Under the pieces are notes generated by a model. That model was not told the DNA's origin. It was given only the letters and a program-made list of their open reading frames with translations, and searched no databases. A stretch of DNA of 64,000 nt, from the NCBI GenBank assembly GCA_022827625.1, contig JAJEIE010000023.1:1-64000 (forward strand). The letters are read 5' to 3'. The translations under genes were made by a program, and so were the position numbers. Shown here in pieces: positions 9,084 through 16,444 of this stretch (position 1 is its first letter; each line of letters opens with the position of its first letter). This DNA comes from Candidatus Poribacteria bacterium. Its GTDB lineage: Bacteria; Poribacteria; WGA-4E; WGA-3G.

Positions 9084-10250
9084 ATGGATACTAAAAAATT
9101 CACATTATTCGCATTTCTATTTTTGATTACTGTACTAATTGCCGGATTTTCCGCGTGTGATCGGGTCTCCGAAATTATTCAACCCACCGCCCCGCAGATG
9201 ACAGAACCCAGCGAAGAAATGGCAATTGGGGTCGTCTTACCTCTGACAGGACGGCTTGCCAATTCCTTTGGCATACCAATACAACGGGGCTTTGAATTAG
9301 CACTGAGTGAAATTAACAGCACACAATCCAACGGTACGAGTCTTAAATTTATCATTGAGGACGATCAGAGTACCGTGGAAGAGTCAGTTGCGGCTTTCAA
9401 TAAACTGATCCATCAAGACGGCGTATCCATCATCCTCGGATCTGCGACCTCCAGCCAAACCGAGATGGTGTTCCCGATTGCCCAAGAAAATCAGGTTGTG
9501 GCAATCAGCTCGACTTCTTCTGCCCGCGGTCTCAGCGCAATTGGAGACTTTGTTTTTCGCGTCGCACTCACCACGGATAAACTCATTCCTGCCGGTATTG
9601 AAGTGACACAAGCAAAACTGGGCTATCAAACCGCTGCTACGCTGTATGATGAAACCGATCTTTTCTCTACGGATGGAGATGCAGCAGTGCGGGAAGTGCT
9701 CAAGGCTGGCGGTGTTGAAGTACTAACCACCGAAACCTTCAAGGGCGGTGATACCGACTTTCGTGAACAACTCACCCGAATACAGGCACTGAACCCTGAT
9801 GTTATTTTTGTTTCAAGTTTATCACCAGAAAAGCCTGGAATCCTAACGCAAGGGCACGAACTCGGTATATCCGCGCCCTTTATAATGCGGACCTTGACTG
9901 CAGACGAGGTACACGCCTCAGGCCCAGCTGCTGAGGGGGCAATAACTTTTATCGGGTGGGGCACTTCCATCAACACACCCGGAAATCAAGCCTTCATCCA
10001 GAATTACAGTACCAAATACGGCACGGCACCCAATAACTACGCCGCAAGATCGTACGCCGCACTCCATATTCTGGCGATGGCAATCAAGAACGCGCAATCA
10101 ACGGAGGCCATCTCAATTCGAGACGCGCTCGCGAATATCAGAGATGTCGATACAATTTTCGGTAAATTCTCCTTTGATGCCAACGGTGATGCTGTTTACG
10201 AGGCGAAAGTCTTGATTGTTAAGGATGGCGAATTGGTCCGCTTTGAGTAG
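9084..10250 (+). CDS. Branched-chain amino-acid-type ABC substrate-binding lipoprotein (copy 2)
   Basis: 388 residues, the same length as its upstream neighbour and collinear with it. The lipobox FSAC is conserved, as are GVVLPLTGR, IEDDQST, NKLIHQDGVS and the C-terminal KFSFDANGDAVY. AGGAG precedes the ATG by seven bases. The copies differ mostly in the ligand-pocket half (for example NSFGIPIQ against YASGSPLL near residue 58) and in the C-terminal third, which suggests a different ligand. The next gene starts 12 bases after the stop. Confidence 0.9.
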   Translation: MDTKKFTLFAFLFLITVLIAGFSACDRVSEIIQPTAPQMTEPSEEMAIGVVLPLTGRLANSFGIPIQRGFELALSEINSTQSNGTSLKFIIEDDQSTVEESVAAFNKLIHQDGVSIILGSATSSQTEMVFPIAQENQVVAISSTSSARGLSAIGDFVFRVALTTDKLIPAGIEVTQAKLGYQTAATLYDETDLFSTDGDAAVREVLKAGGVEVLTTETFKGGDTDFREQLTRIQALNPDVIFVSSLSPEKPGILTQGHELGISAPFIMRTLTADEVHASGPAAEGAITFIGWGTSINTPGNQAFIQNYSTKYGTAPNNYAARSYAALHILAMAIKNAQSTEAISIRDALANIRDVDTIFGKFSFDANGDAVYEAKVLIVKDGELVRFE

Positions 10251-10262
10251 CTCACAAAACCC

Positions 10263-11159
10263 GTGCAACATTCATTAGACCAATTTTATACCAAACCAGA
10301 GGTCGCAAGCACATGTTGGAAGCATTTCACTGACACGCTTTCAACGCTAAACCGAAGCCTCAGCGACCTCTTTTTTATAGAGCCTGCCGCTGGCACTGGT
10401 GCGTTTTACGAACTTTTACCCCCACAGAGACGATTCGGGATAGATCTCGCGCCGAAATGCGACGGTGTGAAACCTCAAGACTTTTTTAAAGTCACCAATC
10501 TCCCATTTGCCCCCAAAGACACCGCTATTATCGGCAATCCGCCATTTGGTAAACGTGGAAAAGTGGCGATAGCCTTCTTTAATCACGCCGCTCACCTGGC
10601 AGACCTTGTCGCATTTATTGTCCCCGTCAATTTCCGCAAATTTATCGTTCACAAACAGCTTAACCCGAACATGCGCTTTATCAGTAAGCTACTACTTCCA
10701 AGAAATGCGTTTCACCTTGGCACAGGTAAGTCCTACTCGGTCAACACGGAATTCCAGATATGGACGCGTCTGGCAAGCACACACCCCGACATGCGACAGT
10801 ATAAACGCCTCCCGATTTACCATCCAGATTTTCAGATATGGCAGTACAACAACACACGTAATGCACTGAAGGTTTTTCAAAACGCCTTCGATTTTGCTGT
10901 GCCGTGTCAAGGTTGGCAGGATTATTCGCGAAAAGAGACGGACGAAAAGCAGTGTGAAAGGAATAAACAATGGATACTTGTGAAAGCGAAAGATTCTACT
11001 GTCTTAGCACGGTTGATGGAGATGGATTACGAACACTTGGCACAAGAGTGTGGGACGGCTGTCCCAGGTTTTCGGAAGGGAGACCTTGTGAAGGCGTATA
11101 TAGAACACTACGAAAGTCTCAGGCAATCTATCCAAACCGCTCAAGTCGATACGGTTTGA
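10263..11159 (+). CDS. N6-adenine methyltransferase-like protein, orphan
   Basis: 298 residues from a GTG start; no clear Shine-Dalgarno site, but the stop of the upstream gene is only 12 bases away, so translation may be coupled. The SAM-binding motif I is EPAAGTGAFYELL (~43-55) and catalytic motif IV is GNPPFG (~95), as in gamma-type N6-adenine methyltransferases. The N-terminal DQFYTKP (~6-12) is common in this small-MTase family. There is no obvious target-recognition domain of the usual size and no restriction enzyme nearby. It could methylate DNA, RNA or protein. The last 32 bases overlap the 3' end of the convergent oxidoreductase gene. Confidence 0.75.
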   Translation: MQHSLDQFYTKPEVASTCWKHFTDTLSTLNRSLSDLFFIEPAAGTGAFYELLPPQRRFGIDLAPKCDGVKPQDFFKVTNLPFAPKDTAIIGNPPFGKRGKVAIAFFNHAAHLADLVAFIVPVNFRKFIVHKQLNPNMRFISKLLLPRNAFHLGTGKSYSVNTEFQIWTRLASTHPDMRQYKRLPIYHPDFQIWQYNNTRNALKVFQNAFDFAVPCQGWQDYSRKETDEKQCERNKQWILVKAKDSTVLARLMEMDYEHLAQECGTAVPGFRKGDLVKAYIEHYESLRQSIQTAQVDTV

Positions 11160-12246
11160 ACCACTCTACCTGTACATCATCAATAATTTCCAGAGCCGCC
11201 ATCTCACCCACCAAAGGTGCCAACGTCACACCACTGTGCATTAACGCAATATATAGGTTGGGAACGGCTTTCGTAAATCCGAGTACTGGAAACCCATCAA
11301 GCGGCATCGGACGATAGCCAACCGGTGTCGGAATGGCTTTCGCATCTCCTATCGCCGGAAAATAGATTTTGGCACGCTCAAGGAGGGCATCAGCGTGCTG
11401 CTGCGAGTCATCACGATTGATACCTTCTTGGGTACCCTGCCCGATTCTGAGACTCCCATCAGTGAGTTGTCGGAGATGGAGGTGTTGATGCCGCTTCGCA
11501 TCCATCGGGGGCGCGTGAATGATCGCTACGTTGTGTAAAACTTCAGCGCACGGTGTCGTTTGAATCACGATCCCTGGACTCCGCTGTTGTGGGATACGTA
11601 CGTCCACCAGCGACCCGAGCGCAGTCGTCTGAACACCGCTTGCCAAAATAGCGACATCACACGGAAATTCGGTATCAGCGGTCTTGACGACAGCAATGCT
11701 ACCCTTGTGAACGACAAACCCTGTGACTTCAGTTTCGGAATGCACAACCGCCCCCGATTCACAAGCATACTGGAGACATACATCAATAAATGTATCCGTT
11801 TCAATATGAATATCCGCTTCAGAGAAAGACGCAGCCAACACGTCACCGGGTTGTAGCTGCGGTTCAAGTGCTAACACCTCATCCCGCGTGATGAGTCGGC
11901 ACGGATATCCCCATGCCTGTATCTGTTGGATACGCTGACGAAGCTGCGCCGCACGGTCTGGACTGTTTTCCCACCGCATCTCACCGCCGTAACGGACACC
12001 AATATCGCCTTCAAATTGATGTGCCAACCGATACCACATATCCAAGGAACGCCGATTGAGGGTGTGATATTCACGCGGATCTTTCCCAAAGGCGTTTGCC
12101 CACGCGAAAGAATGTCCCGATGCCCCCGATCCCGGTGCACCTCGCTCCAAAAGCGTTAGAGAAACATCATCTCTTCGGGACAAATAGTAACCAAGCGTCG
12201 CACCGACAATACCGGCACCGATTATTACGACTTTTTTTCTTTTCGT
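11128..12246 (-). CDS. FAD-dependent oxidoreductase (DAO family) with a non-canonical or lost start codon
   Basis: D-amino-acid-oxidase / glycine-oxidase type flavoenzyme. Reading in frame from ACG at 12246 gives TKRKKVVIIGAGIVGATLG, a complete FAD-binding Rossmann motif, so the real protein should be ~372 residues. The first conventional start, TTG at 12183, would delete that motif. There is no in-frame ATG, GTG or TTG further upstream and no good ribosome-binding site before the ACG. The body has GSGASGHSFAW and, near the C-terminus, TPVGYRPMPLDGFPVLG, both typical of DAO-family enzymes oxidising amines or imino acids. Either ACG initiates weakly, or an ATG to ACG change (or assembly error) has damaged the gene. 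It overlaps the convergent methyltransferase gene by 32 bases. Confidence 0.8.
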   Translation of the reverse strand, partial: TKRKKVVIIGAGIVGATLGYYLSRRDDVSLTLLERGAPGSGASGHSFAWANAFGKDPREYHTLNRRSLDMWYRLAHQFEGDIGVRYGGEMRWENSPDRAAQLRQRIQQIQAWGYPCRLITRDEVLALEPQLQPGDVLAASFSEADIHIETDTFIDVCLQYACESGAVVHSETEVTGFVVHKGSIAVVKTADTEFPCDVAILASGVQTTALGSLVDVRIPQQRSPGIVIQTTPCAEVLHNVAIIHAPPMDAKRHQHLHLRQLTDGSLRIGQGTQEGINRDDSQQHADALLERAKIYFPAIGDAKAIPTPVGYRPMPLDGFPVLGFTKAVPNLYIALMHSGVTLAPLVGEMAALEIIDDVQVEWFKPYRLERFG

Positions 12247-12301
12247 ACTGGGGGAAGGATTAGAATTTCTATTTGCTGTATGTATGTGGATATTTCTCCG
12301 C

Positions 12302-12326
12302 TGTAGGAGCGAGCTGTGCTCGCGAC
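12302..12326. repeat. REP-like palindrome TGTAGGAGCGAGC-TGT-GCTCGC
   Basis: GCGAGC (12309-12314) and GCTCGC (12318-12323) pair around TGT. It differs by one base from the copy at 13737-13762. It resembles Pseudomonas REP sequences, which begin TGTAGGAGCGGGC. Confidence 0.7.
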
Positions 12327-12407
12327 ATTTCCGAAAACCGTTAACTGTATGTAAACGAAAACCCAGAGCGAAACCGAAAACTAAATAGTCTTAGTGCCAA
12401 TAACAAA

Positions 12408-13028
12408 TCAGCGATGCGCTGCAACGATGAATCCTGTTAAACCCGCAATCAACAACTGAAATCCTGTTTGATAGAACAGCATTAGAAAGGGTTGGCAGAG
12501 CGCAATCAAACCGAGCGCAATTAAACCGATAGAGATACGTTCACACAAAGTCTTCTGTGAAAAGACAATTGAAAAAACAATTATTCCCGGTAGAAGTAGA
12601 TGCAAAGCAGTCCCGCCGAGTGACGGAAAAAAAGGCTGATAAAGGAAAACAATGCCAATACACGCAAGGAGTGTTGAACCGATAGTCGCCGCTTGCCGCG
12701 CCGCGGTCGTCATACCAAATGCGATAGCACAGGAAAACAAAATATGAAACGCTGAACCGGACAAAATTGACGGAACAGGTAGATAAAGGAAACCGAGTCC
12801 AACCCCCAAGCCGATGCCAGATATAACTGCAATCCGCTGCGTGTGCGCAAAAGAGGTCCCAGCCAAAATCGCAGCAATACTCAAAAACACCAATGCGATG
12901 CCTTTGAGCAAAACAGCACTTTGAGCGATAACAGTTGGAACCATCGAGAGGCTTGGTACATAGAGAAAGGCAATACCAAGCAGGAAGAACCCAATCGCAA
13001 GCAGCTGATTCCGTTTTTCTTTTTCCAT
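12408..13028 (-). CDS. Hypothetical polytopic membrane protein with four internal repeats
   Basis: 206 residues, almost entirely hydrophobic, with about eight predicted membrane segments. A repeated motif of the form G-(I/L)-x-F-L-Y-x-P appears at about 19 (GIAFLYVPSL), 77 (GLGFLYLPVP), 125 (GIVFLYQPFF) and 173 (GLIALCQPFL). The last three are 48 residues apart and each is followed by G-x-x-F/L-H/Q-(I/L)L. The protein was therefore probably built by duplication of a two-helix unit. No transporter signature recognised; function unknown. It starts at ATG, followed by EKEKRN, a short cytoplasmic head. Confidence 0.7.
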   Translation of the reverse strand: MEKEKRNQLLAIGFFLLGIAFLYVPSLSMVPTVIAQSAVLLKGIALVFLSIAAILAGTSFAHTQRIAVISGIGLGVGLGFLYLPVPSILSGSAFHILFSCAIAFGMTTAARQAATIGSTLLACIGIVFLYQPFFPSLGGTALHLLLPGIIVFSIVFSQKTLCERISIGLIALGLIALCQPFLMLFYQTGFQLLIAGLTGFIVAAHR

Positions 13029-13084
13029 AGCGATACTTTAAGAACCTACGAACGCTTTAACTTAGCAGTCTTCGCCGAGGTGTC

Positions 13085-13549
13085 TCAATATTTCCGTTTC
13101 AGCAGGCGGCTTACCCAGGTTTTAGATTGTTCCTCACTCAATTGATTCGTCAGTTCGTTAACTTGCGCTGACAAATCTCCTCTCTCGTCTTGGAAAGATG
13201 CAATCTTTGCCCGGAGTTGCTCATTTTCGACGATGAGCGCTCGATTCTCTGCTTCCAATTTGTCGCATGTTTCTTGTAGGTGCGTGATATGAAAAACCTG
13301 GCAGCTAAGATTTTCAATAATATCGTCCGTCGGGATATTATAGGCGAGTTTTTTTATCAGCATTGCGAGTCCATCAACCCGTAATTGAATTTGCGGCTTC
13401 GGAGGGGCACCTCGTCTGTCAGGAGGAGCAGAGACGACGCGGATATACGATTCAATATCTATATCTCTCCGTTCCAATGTTCGGGTGATGATGTCCTCTT
13501 CCACACCTATGATTTCGGTGATTTTGGAAGGATTTATATAGAGGTCCAT
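13085..13549 (-). CDS. Hypothetical coiled-coil protein
   Basis: 154 residues from ATG at 13549 (AGGA nine bases upstream); TTG at 13555 is a possible start two codons earlier. The N-terminal ~85 residues look globular (INPSKITEIIGVEEDIITR could be a helix-turn-helix, but this is weak). Residues ~95-140 form a heptad-rich coiled coil (LEAENRALIVENEQLRAK), and a basic tail ends KTWVSRLLKRKY. Not a family I know. It is followed in the same direction by the membrane protein at 12408-13028, with 57 bases between them. Confidence 0.6.
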   Translation of the reverse strand: MDLYINPSKITEIIGVEEDIITRTLERRDIDIESYIRVVSAPPDRRGAPPKPQIQLRVDGLAMLIKKLAYNIPTDDIIENLSCQVFHITHLQETCDKLEAENRALIVENEQLRAKIASFQDERGDLSAQVNELTNQLSEEQSKTWVSRLLKRKY

Positions 13550-13736
13550 TCCCAAGTTTCCTAACCAGTTGCTCCTGATAAAAAATCAATAATTCAATAT
13601 ACGTAATACTATGACCGTATAAAAACAGATCAAAGATAGCGTAACAGATGTCCAATTATTTCGCAAGTTAAAATCTGACGCGCACAGGCGCATTTAGTTC
13701 TCCATATTTTTCCTCGTTTTTTCAAATGACCTCTTC

Positions 13737-13762
13737 TGTAGGAGCGAGCTGCGCTCGCGACC
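13737..13762. repeat. REP-like palindrome TGTAGGAGCGAGC-TGC-GCTCGC
   Basis: Second copy of the element at 12302-12326. GCGAGC (13744-13749) pairs with GCTCGC (13753-13758). It lies just downstream of the PhyH gene ending at 13800. Confidence 0.7.
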
Positions 13763-13799
13763 GTCCGAGGAAAAGGTCTAAAAAACACGAAACCTGCAC

Positions 13800-14537
13800 T
13801 TATGAAATGCCGTCCCAATACTTCCACATATCGTCAGGGGTCTCAAACTTGATTTGGTCCAAATCTTTGCGACGGTATCTACCGATGAGCGCAATTCTGA
13901 CCCGACGTCCACAGTTCGGACCAGCGGTATGGCTCATCTGGTGATGCCAGAAGCAGACATCGCCCGCTTCACCCGTAAACTCATAACTCGGTCCCAAATC
14001 AAACGGCGCAATGCCACCAGGCAGACTATCTAAGTCGTGATGCCTGAAATATTCCGCCCAAATCCGATGGCTTCCGGGCCAAACTGTAAATCCGCCACCT
14101 TGTTTCTCAACTTTGTCGAGATACGCGGTCGCACCGAGCGTGAAGGCACCGACAACACCTTTCGGCACACCGTTTGTCGGCGTGTGGTAACCGTCAAGAT
14201 GTCCGCGCGGCTCGCGCCACTCTCTGTCTGGATCCGGGAAATTGATGTGTGGGCCCGCACCACCCCCTGTATTCAATCTTCCCTTGCCGACGAGTTCCTC
14301 ACCCATCGCGAAGACCCGGTTTCCGTATATTGTGCCACGGATAACATCTTCACCACCGACAGGCACAGTGCGATACCCCTTACGGATCCAAGATTCTGGA
14401 TCGTTTTTATTCTCGTCAAGGGACTCCCAAAGCCTATCAAGCGCAGCGTCAACGACCTCTGGCTCCACAGCACCCCGCACAACCAGATAGCCGTTTTCTT
14501 TAAAGAATGCTTTATCTTCCGCTGTTAAGTACGCCAT
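13800..14537 (-). CDS. Phytanoyl-CoA dioxygenase (PhyH) family protein
   Basis: 245 residues, the usual size for this Fe(II)/2-oxoglutarate oxygenase family. The iron ligands are visible as H113-L-D115 (in GHLDGYH) and H203 (in MSHTAGPN), with the 2-oxoglutarate-binding Arg at about 214 (RRVRIAL). The N-terminus AEDKAFFKENGYLVVRG is typical of PhyH proteins. Such enzymes hydroxylate fatty acyl-CoAs or diverse small metabolites; the substrate is unknown. It is the second gene after the enolase-superfamily enzyme (32-base gap, same strand), so the two probably act in one catabolic route. It is one of three PhyH paralogues in the window, and they are quite divergent. Confidence 0.9.
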   Translation of the reverse strand: MAYLTAEDKAFFKENGYLVVRGAVEPEVVDAALDRLWESLDENKNDPESWIRKGYRTVPVGGEDVIRGTIYGNRVFAMGEELVGKGRLNTGGGAGPHINFPDPDREWREPRGHLDGYHTPTNGVPKGVVGAFTLGATAYLDKVEKQGGGFTVWPGSHRIWAEYFRHHDLDSLPGGIAPFDLGPSYEFTGEAGDVCFWHHQMSHTAGPNCGRRVRIALIGRYRRKDLDQIKFETPDDMWKYWDGIS

Positions 14538-14569
14538 AGTTCCATTTCTCCTATAGTTTTCGGCAACCT

Positions 14570-15694
14570 TTACGCACGAACCTCAAATCCGTTCTCTGCT
14601 CGCGCTTTCTGATAAGGTGCTTCCTCCAGATTCAACCCAAAGCCGGGGCTTTGTGGAACATCCACATAGCCATCAGATATAGAATATCCAGAATCGTCTA
14701 ACCCTGGTGTCGTGGCATGATCCCATTCAACGAACTCAAATCGCTCAACCTTCGCAGCAAGATGACACGATACATAATTCCCGTAGTGACCCCCATAATG
14801 ATGCGGTGCCGTGCCGACATCCGATACATCTAACTCAGGACCCAACTCAAGCCAACGCGAGAAACCGGGGGAGAAAATATCGTATTGAACGATGTCAATA
14901 AGACCGTCTTTTGCCCAATCCACAAGATGCGGTGATGCCCCACCCTCACCATCAGCGATGCGGGTTTCCAAGCCTTCAGCGTTCAGCCATTCTTTCAGAA
15001 TACCGTAGACCCGTGCATCTTCATGGAACGCCTCTTCCATCCAATAAACGTTTGCGTCGGCGGCACCACCCAATACCTGCTTGGTGAGGTTAAGGTTATA
15101 ACCGTTATTTGCATCTATCAAAATTGTAGCATCGCTACCAACAGCCTCACGCACGGCACGAATGACATCAATATCACGTTGTGTCCCTTTCTCAAGTGGC
15201 ATGTGCATTGCCCCGCGCCCGACCTTAATTTTGTAGGCGTTATGTCCACGCGCCTTCCCCTCCAACGCCTCGGAAGCGATAAGTGCCGCAGCCTCAGCAT
15301 TGTCGTCAAGATGTAGATCATCAATGTAGAGTGAGGTATCATAGCACGGGGCGCGAAAGGCTTCATTCTCTCCAGAAAGCATCGCATAAACCGGTTTTTG
15401 CGCTAACTTTCCTACGAGATCCCAGATCGGGTACTCCAATATTCTGAATGCTTCAGCAACACCGTTTTCTGCATCGAACGCCGCATCGAGTTGAAACCCG
15501 ACGATGGCTTCCGCTTTTTCAGCGGAAATCGGGGAGAACCCGAAACCGCTGGCACCCTCCGTTGTTGTTATACGAGCAATAGGCGGACGCACATGCAGTC
15601 CGTGTTCACCAAGCCGCGAATTACAACCAGCCTTGCGCGGACGTTCACCTGTCAAACGTGCCCATTCAATTCGTTCAATTCTTACATTTTCCAA
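14570..15694 (-). CDS. Mandelate racemase / muconate lactonizing enzyme family protein
   Basis: 374 residues from TTG (15694) with GGAGG nine bases upstream. Enolase-superfamily features in order: the Lys pair in YKIKVGRG (~156-158); metal ligands in LIDANNGYN (~193), WMEEAF (~220) and ADGEGG (~246); then VQYDIFSPG; and PHHYGGHYG (~320) supplying a His as in the mandelate racemase subgroup. These enzymes abstract the proton alpha to a carboxylate, mostly as sugar-acid dehydratases or racemases. The exact substrate cannot be read from sequence. It is likely co-transcribed with the PhyH gene 32 bases downstream. Confidence 0.88.
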   Translation of the reverse strand: MENVRIERIEWARLTGERPRKAGCNSRLGEHGLHVRPPIARITTTEGASGFGFSPISAEKAEAIVGFQLDAAFDAENGVAEAFRILEYPIWDLVGKLAQKPVYAMLSGENEAFRAPCYDTSLYIDDLHLDDNAEAAALIASEALEGKARGHNAYKIKVGRGAMHMPLEKGTQRDIDVIRAVREAVGSDATILIDANNGYNLNLTKQVLGGAADANVYWMEEAFHEDARVYGILKEWLNAEGLETRIADGEGGASPHLVDWAKDGLIDIVQYDIFSPGFSRWLELGPELDVSDVGTAPHHYGGHYGNYVSCHLAAKVERFEFVEWDHATTPGLDDSGYSISDGYVDVPQSPGFGLNLEEAPYQKARAENGFEVRA

Positions 15695-15850
15695 TCTTAA
15701 CGACCTCCATAAATGTATGTAAATTGAGTAGTCCGGCTTCTAATCCGTTACCGGTGAGATTTGAAACTTGCCAGTAGTGATGTATTAAATGATATAAGAA
15801 ACCTGCAAATCGGGTCTGAAGGAAGATAGGGATACTGTTAGAATAGGAGA

Positions 15851-16360
15851 CTACAATTGGGTTTCAAGCAAGGCGATGCTATCTGGATCTAAACGATGGT
15901 AATTCTCAATCTCGTAGCGATTGCCATCAACATCTTTAATAAAGACTCGTCCATTTTCAAGACTGACGACATCGTATCGGGTACGCATACCAAAGGTAAC
16001 GGGACCTCGGTTTGTCTCCACGACCCACTGTGTGACACCGAATTCTCCTTCCAACTGGTGAATTTTGGTAATCTTTGGCATAAAATATCGTTTCTGCAGC
16101 TCTGACACAAGCACCTTCGCAGATTCTCGTGACAGATGCTTAACATCCCGAATAATGCCTATCTCGCTGCCTTCATCATCTAATAATGAAATATATTTGT
16201 CAGAGTCGGTGAGTGGAAACGAGCGAACGGGTTCAACGTTTGCATAACTCGTGCCGTCAGGCAGTTCAACGATGAGTTCTTCAAATGAATTGCGTGCGAT
16301 TTTGACGTTGGCAGCATCAAGGAATTTCACCTCATCGGTAATCAAGGTAGGTTCCGGCAT
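15851..16360 (-). CDS. DUF1854 family protein
   Basis: 169 residues from ATG at 16360, chosen because GGAG sits ten bases upstream; an ATG 11 codons earlier has no such site. The sequence matches DUF1854 as I know it: an early RNSFEELIVELPDG, a central SFPLTDSDKYISLLDDEG, then ELQKRYFMPKI and a C-terminal DVDGNRYEI. DUF1854 proteins are typically encoded beside an ABC exporter and have been annotated as cyanophycin-metabolism-associated. Here too it follows the ABC exporter (start 18898, end 16445) on the same strand, separated by a strong hairpin at 16397-16431. No cyanophycin synthetase gene is present in this window. Role unknown; a regulatory or accessory subunit of the exporter is plausible. 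Confidence 0.85.
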   Translation of the reverse strand: MPEPTLITDEVKFLDAANVKIARNSFEELIVELPDGTSYANVEPVRSFPLTDSDKYISLLDDEGSEIGIIRDVKHLSRESAKVLVSELQKRYFMPKITKIHQLEGEFGVTQWVVETNRGPVTFGMRTRYDVVSLENGRVFIKDVDGNRYEIENYHRLDPDSIALLETQL

Positions 16361-16396
16361 CAGGTTGTTTCTCCTTGTTATATGTAACAACACATT

Positions 16397-16431
16397 TTTA
16401 TAGTGCGCGCCGCCGCAGCACGCACTATAAA
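16397..16431 (-). promoter_or_regulatory. Strong intercistronic hairpin between ABC exporter and DUF1854
   Basis: TTTATAGTGCG (16397-16407) is perfectly complementary to CGCACTATAAA (16421-16431), an 11-bp stem with a 13-base GC-rich loop. On the coding strand it is followed by AAAATG rather than T residues, so it is not a classic terminator. It may stabilise the upstream mRNA, attenuate read-through, or be a protein-binding site. Confidence 0.65.
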
Positions 16432-16444
16432 CATCTGTGCCTGT

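Noticed and set aside
10263-11159. Restriction-modification system.
   Set aside because: No endonuclease, specificity subunit or second RM gene is found within several kilobases; the methyltransferase is best called an orphan.
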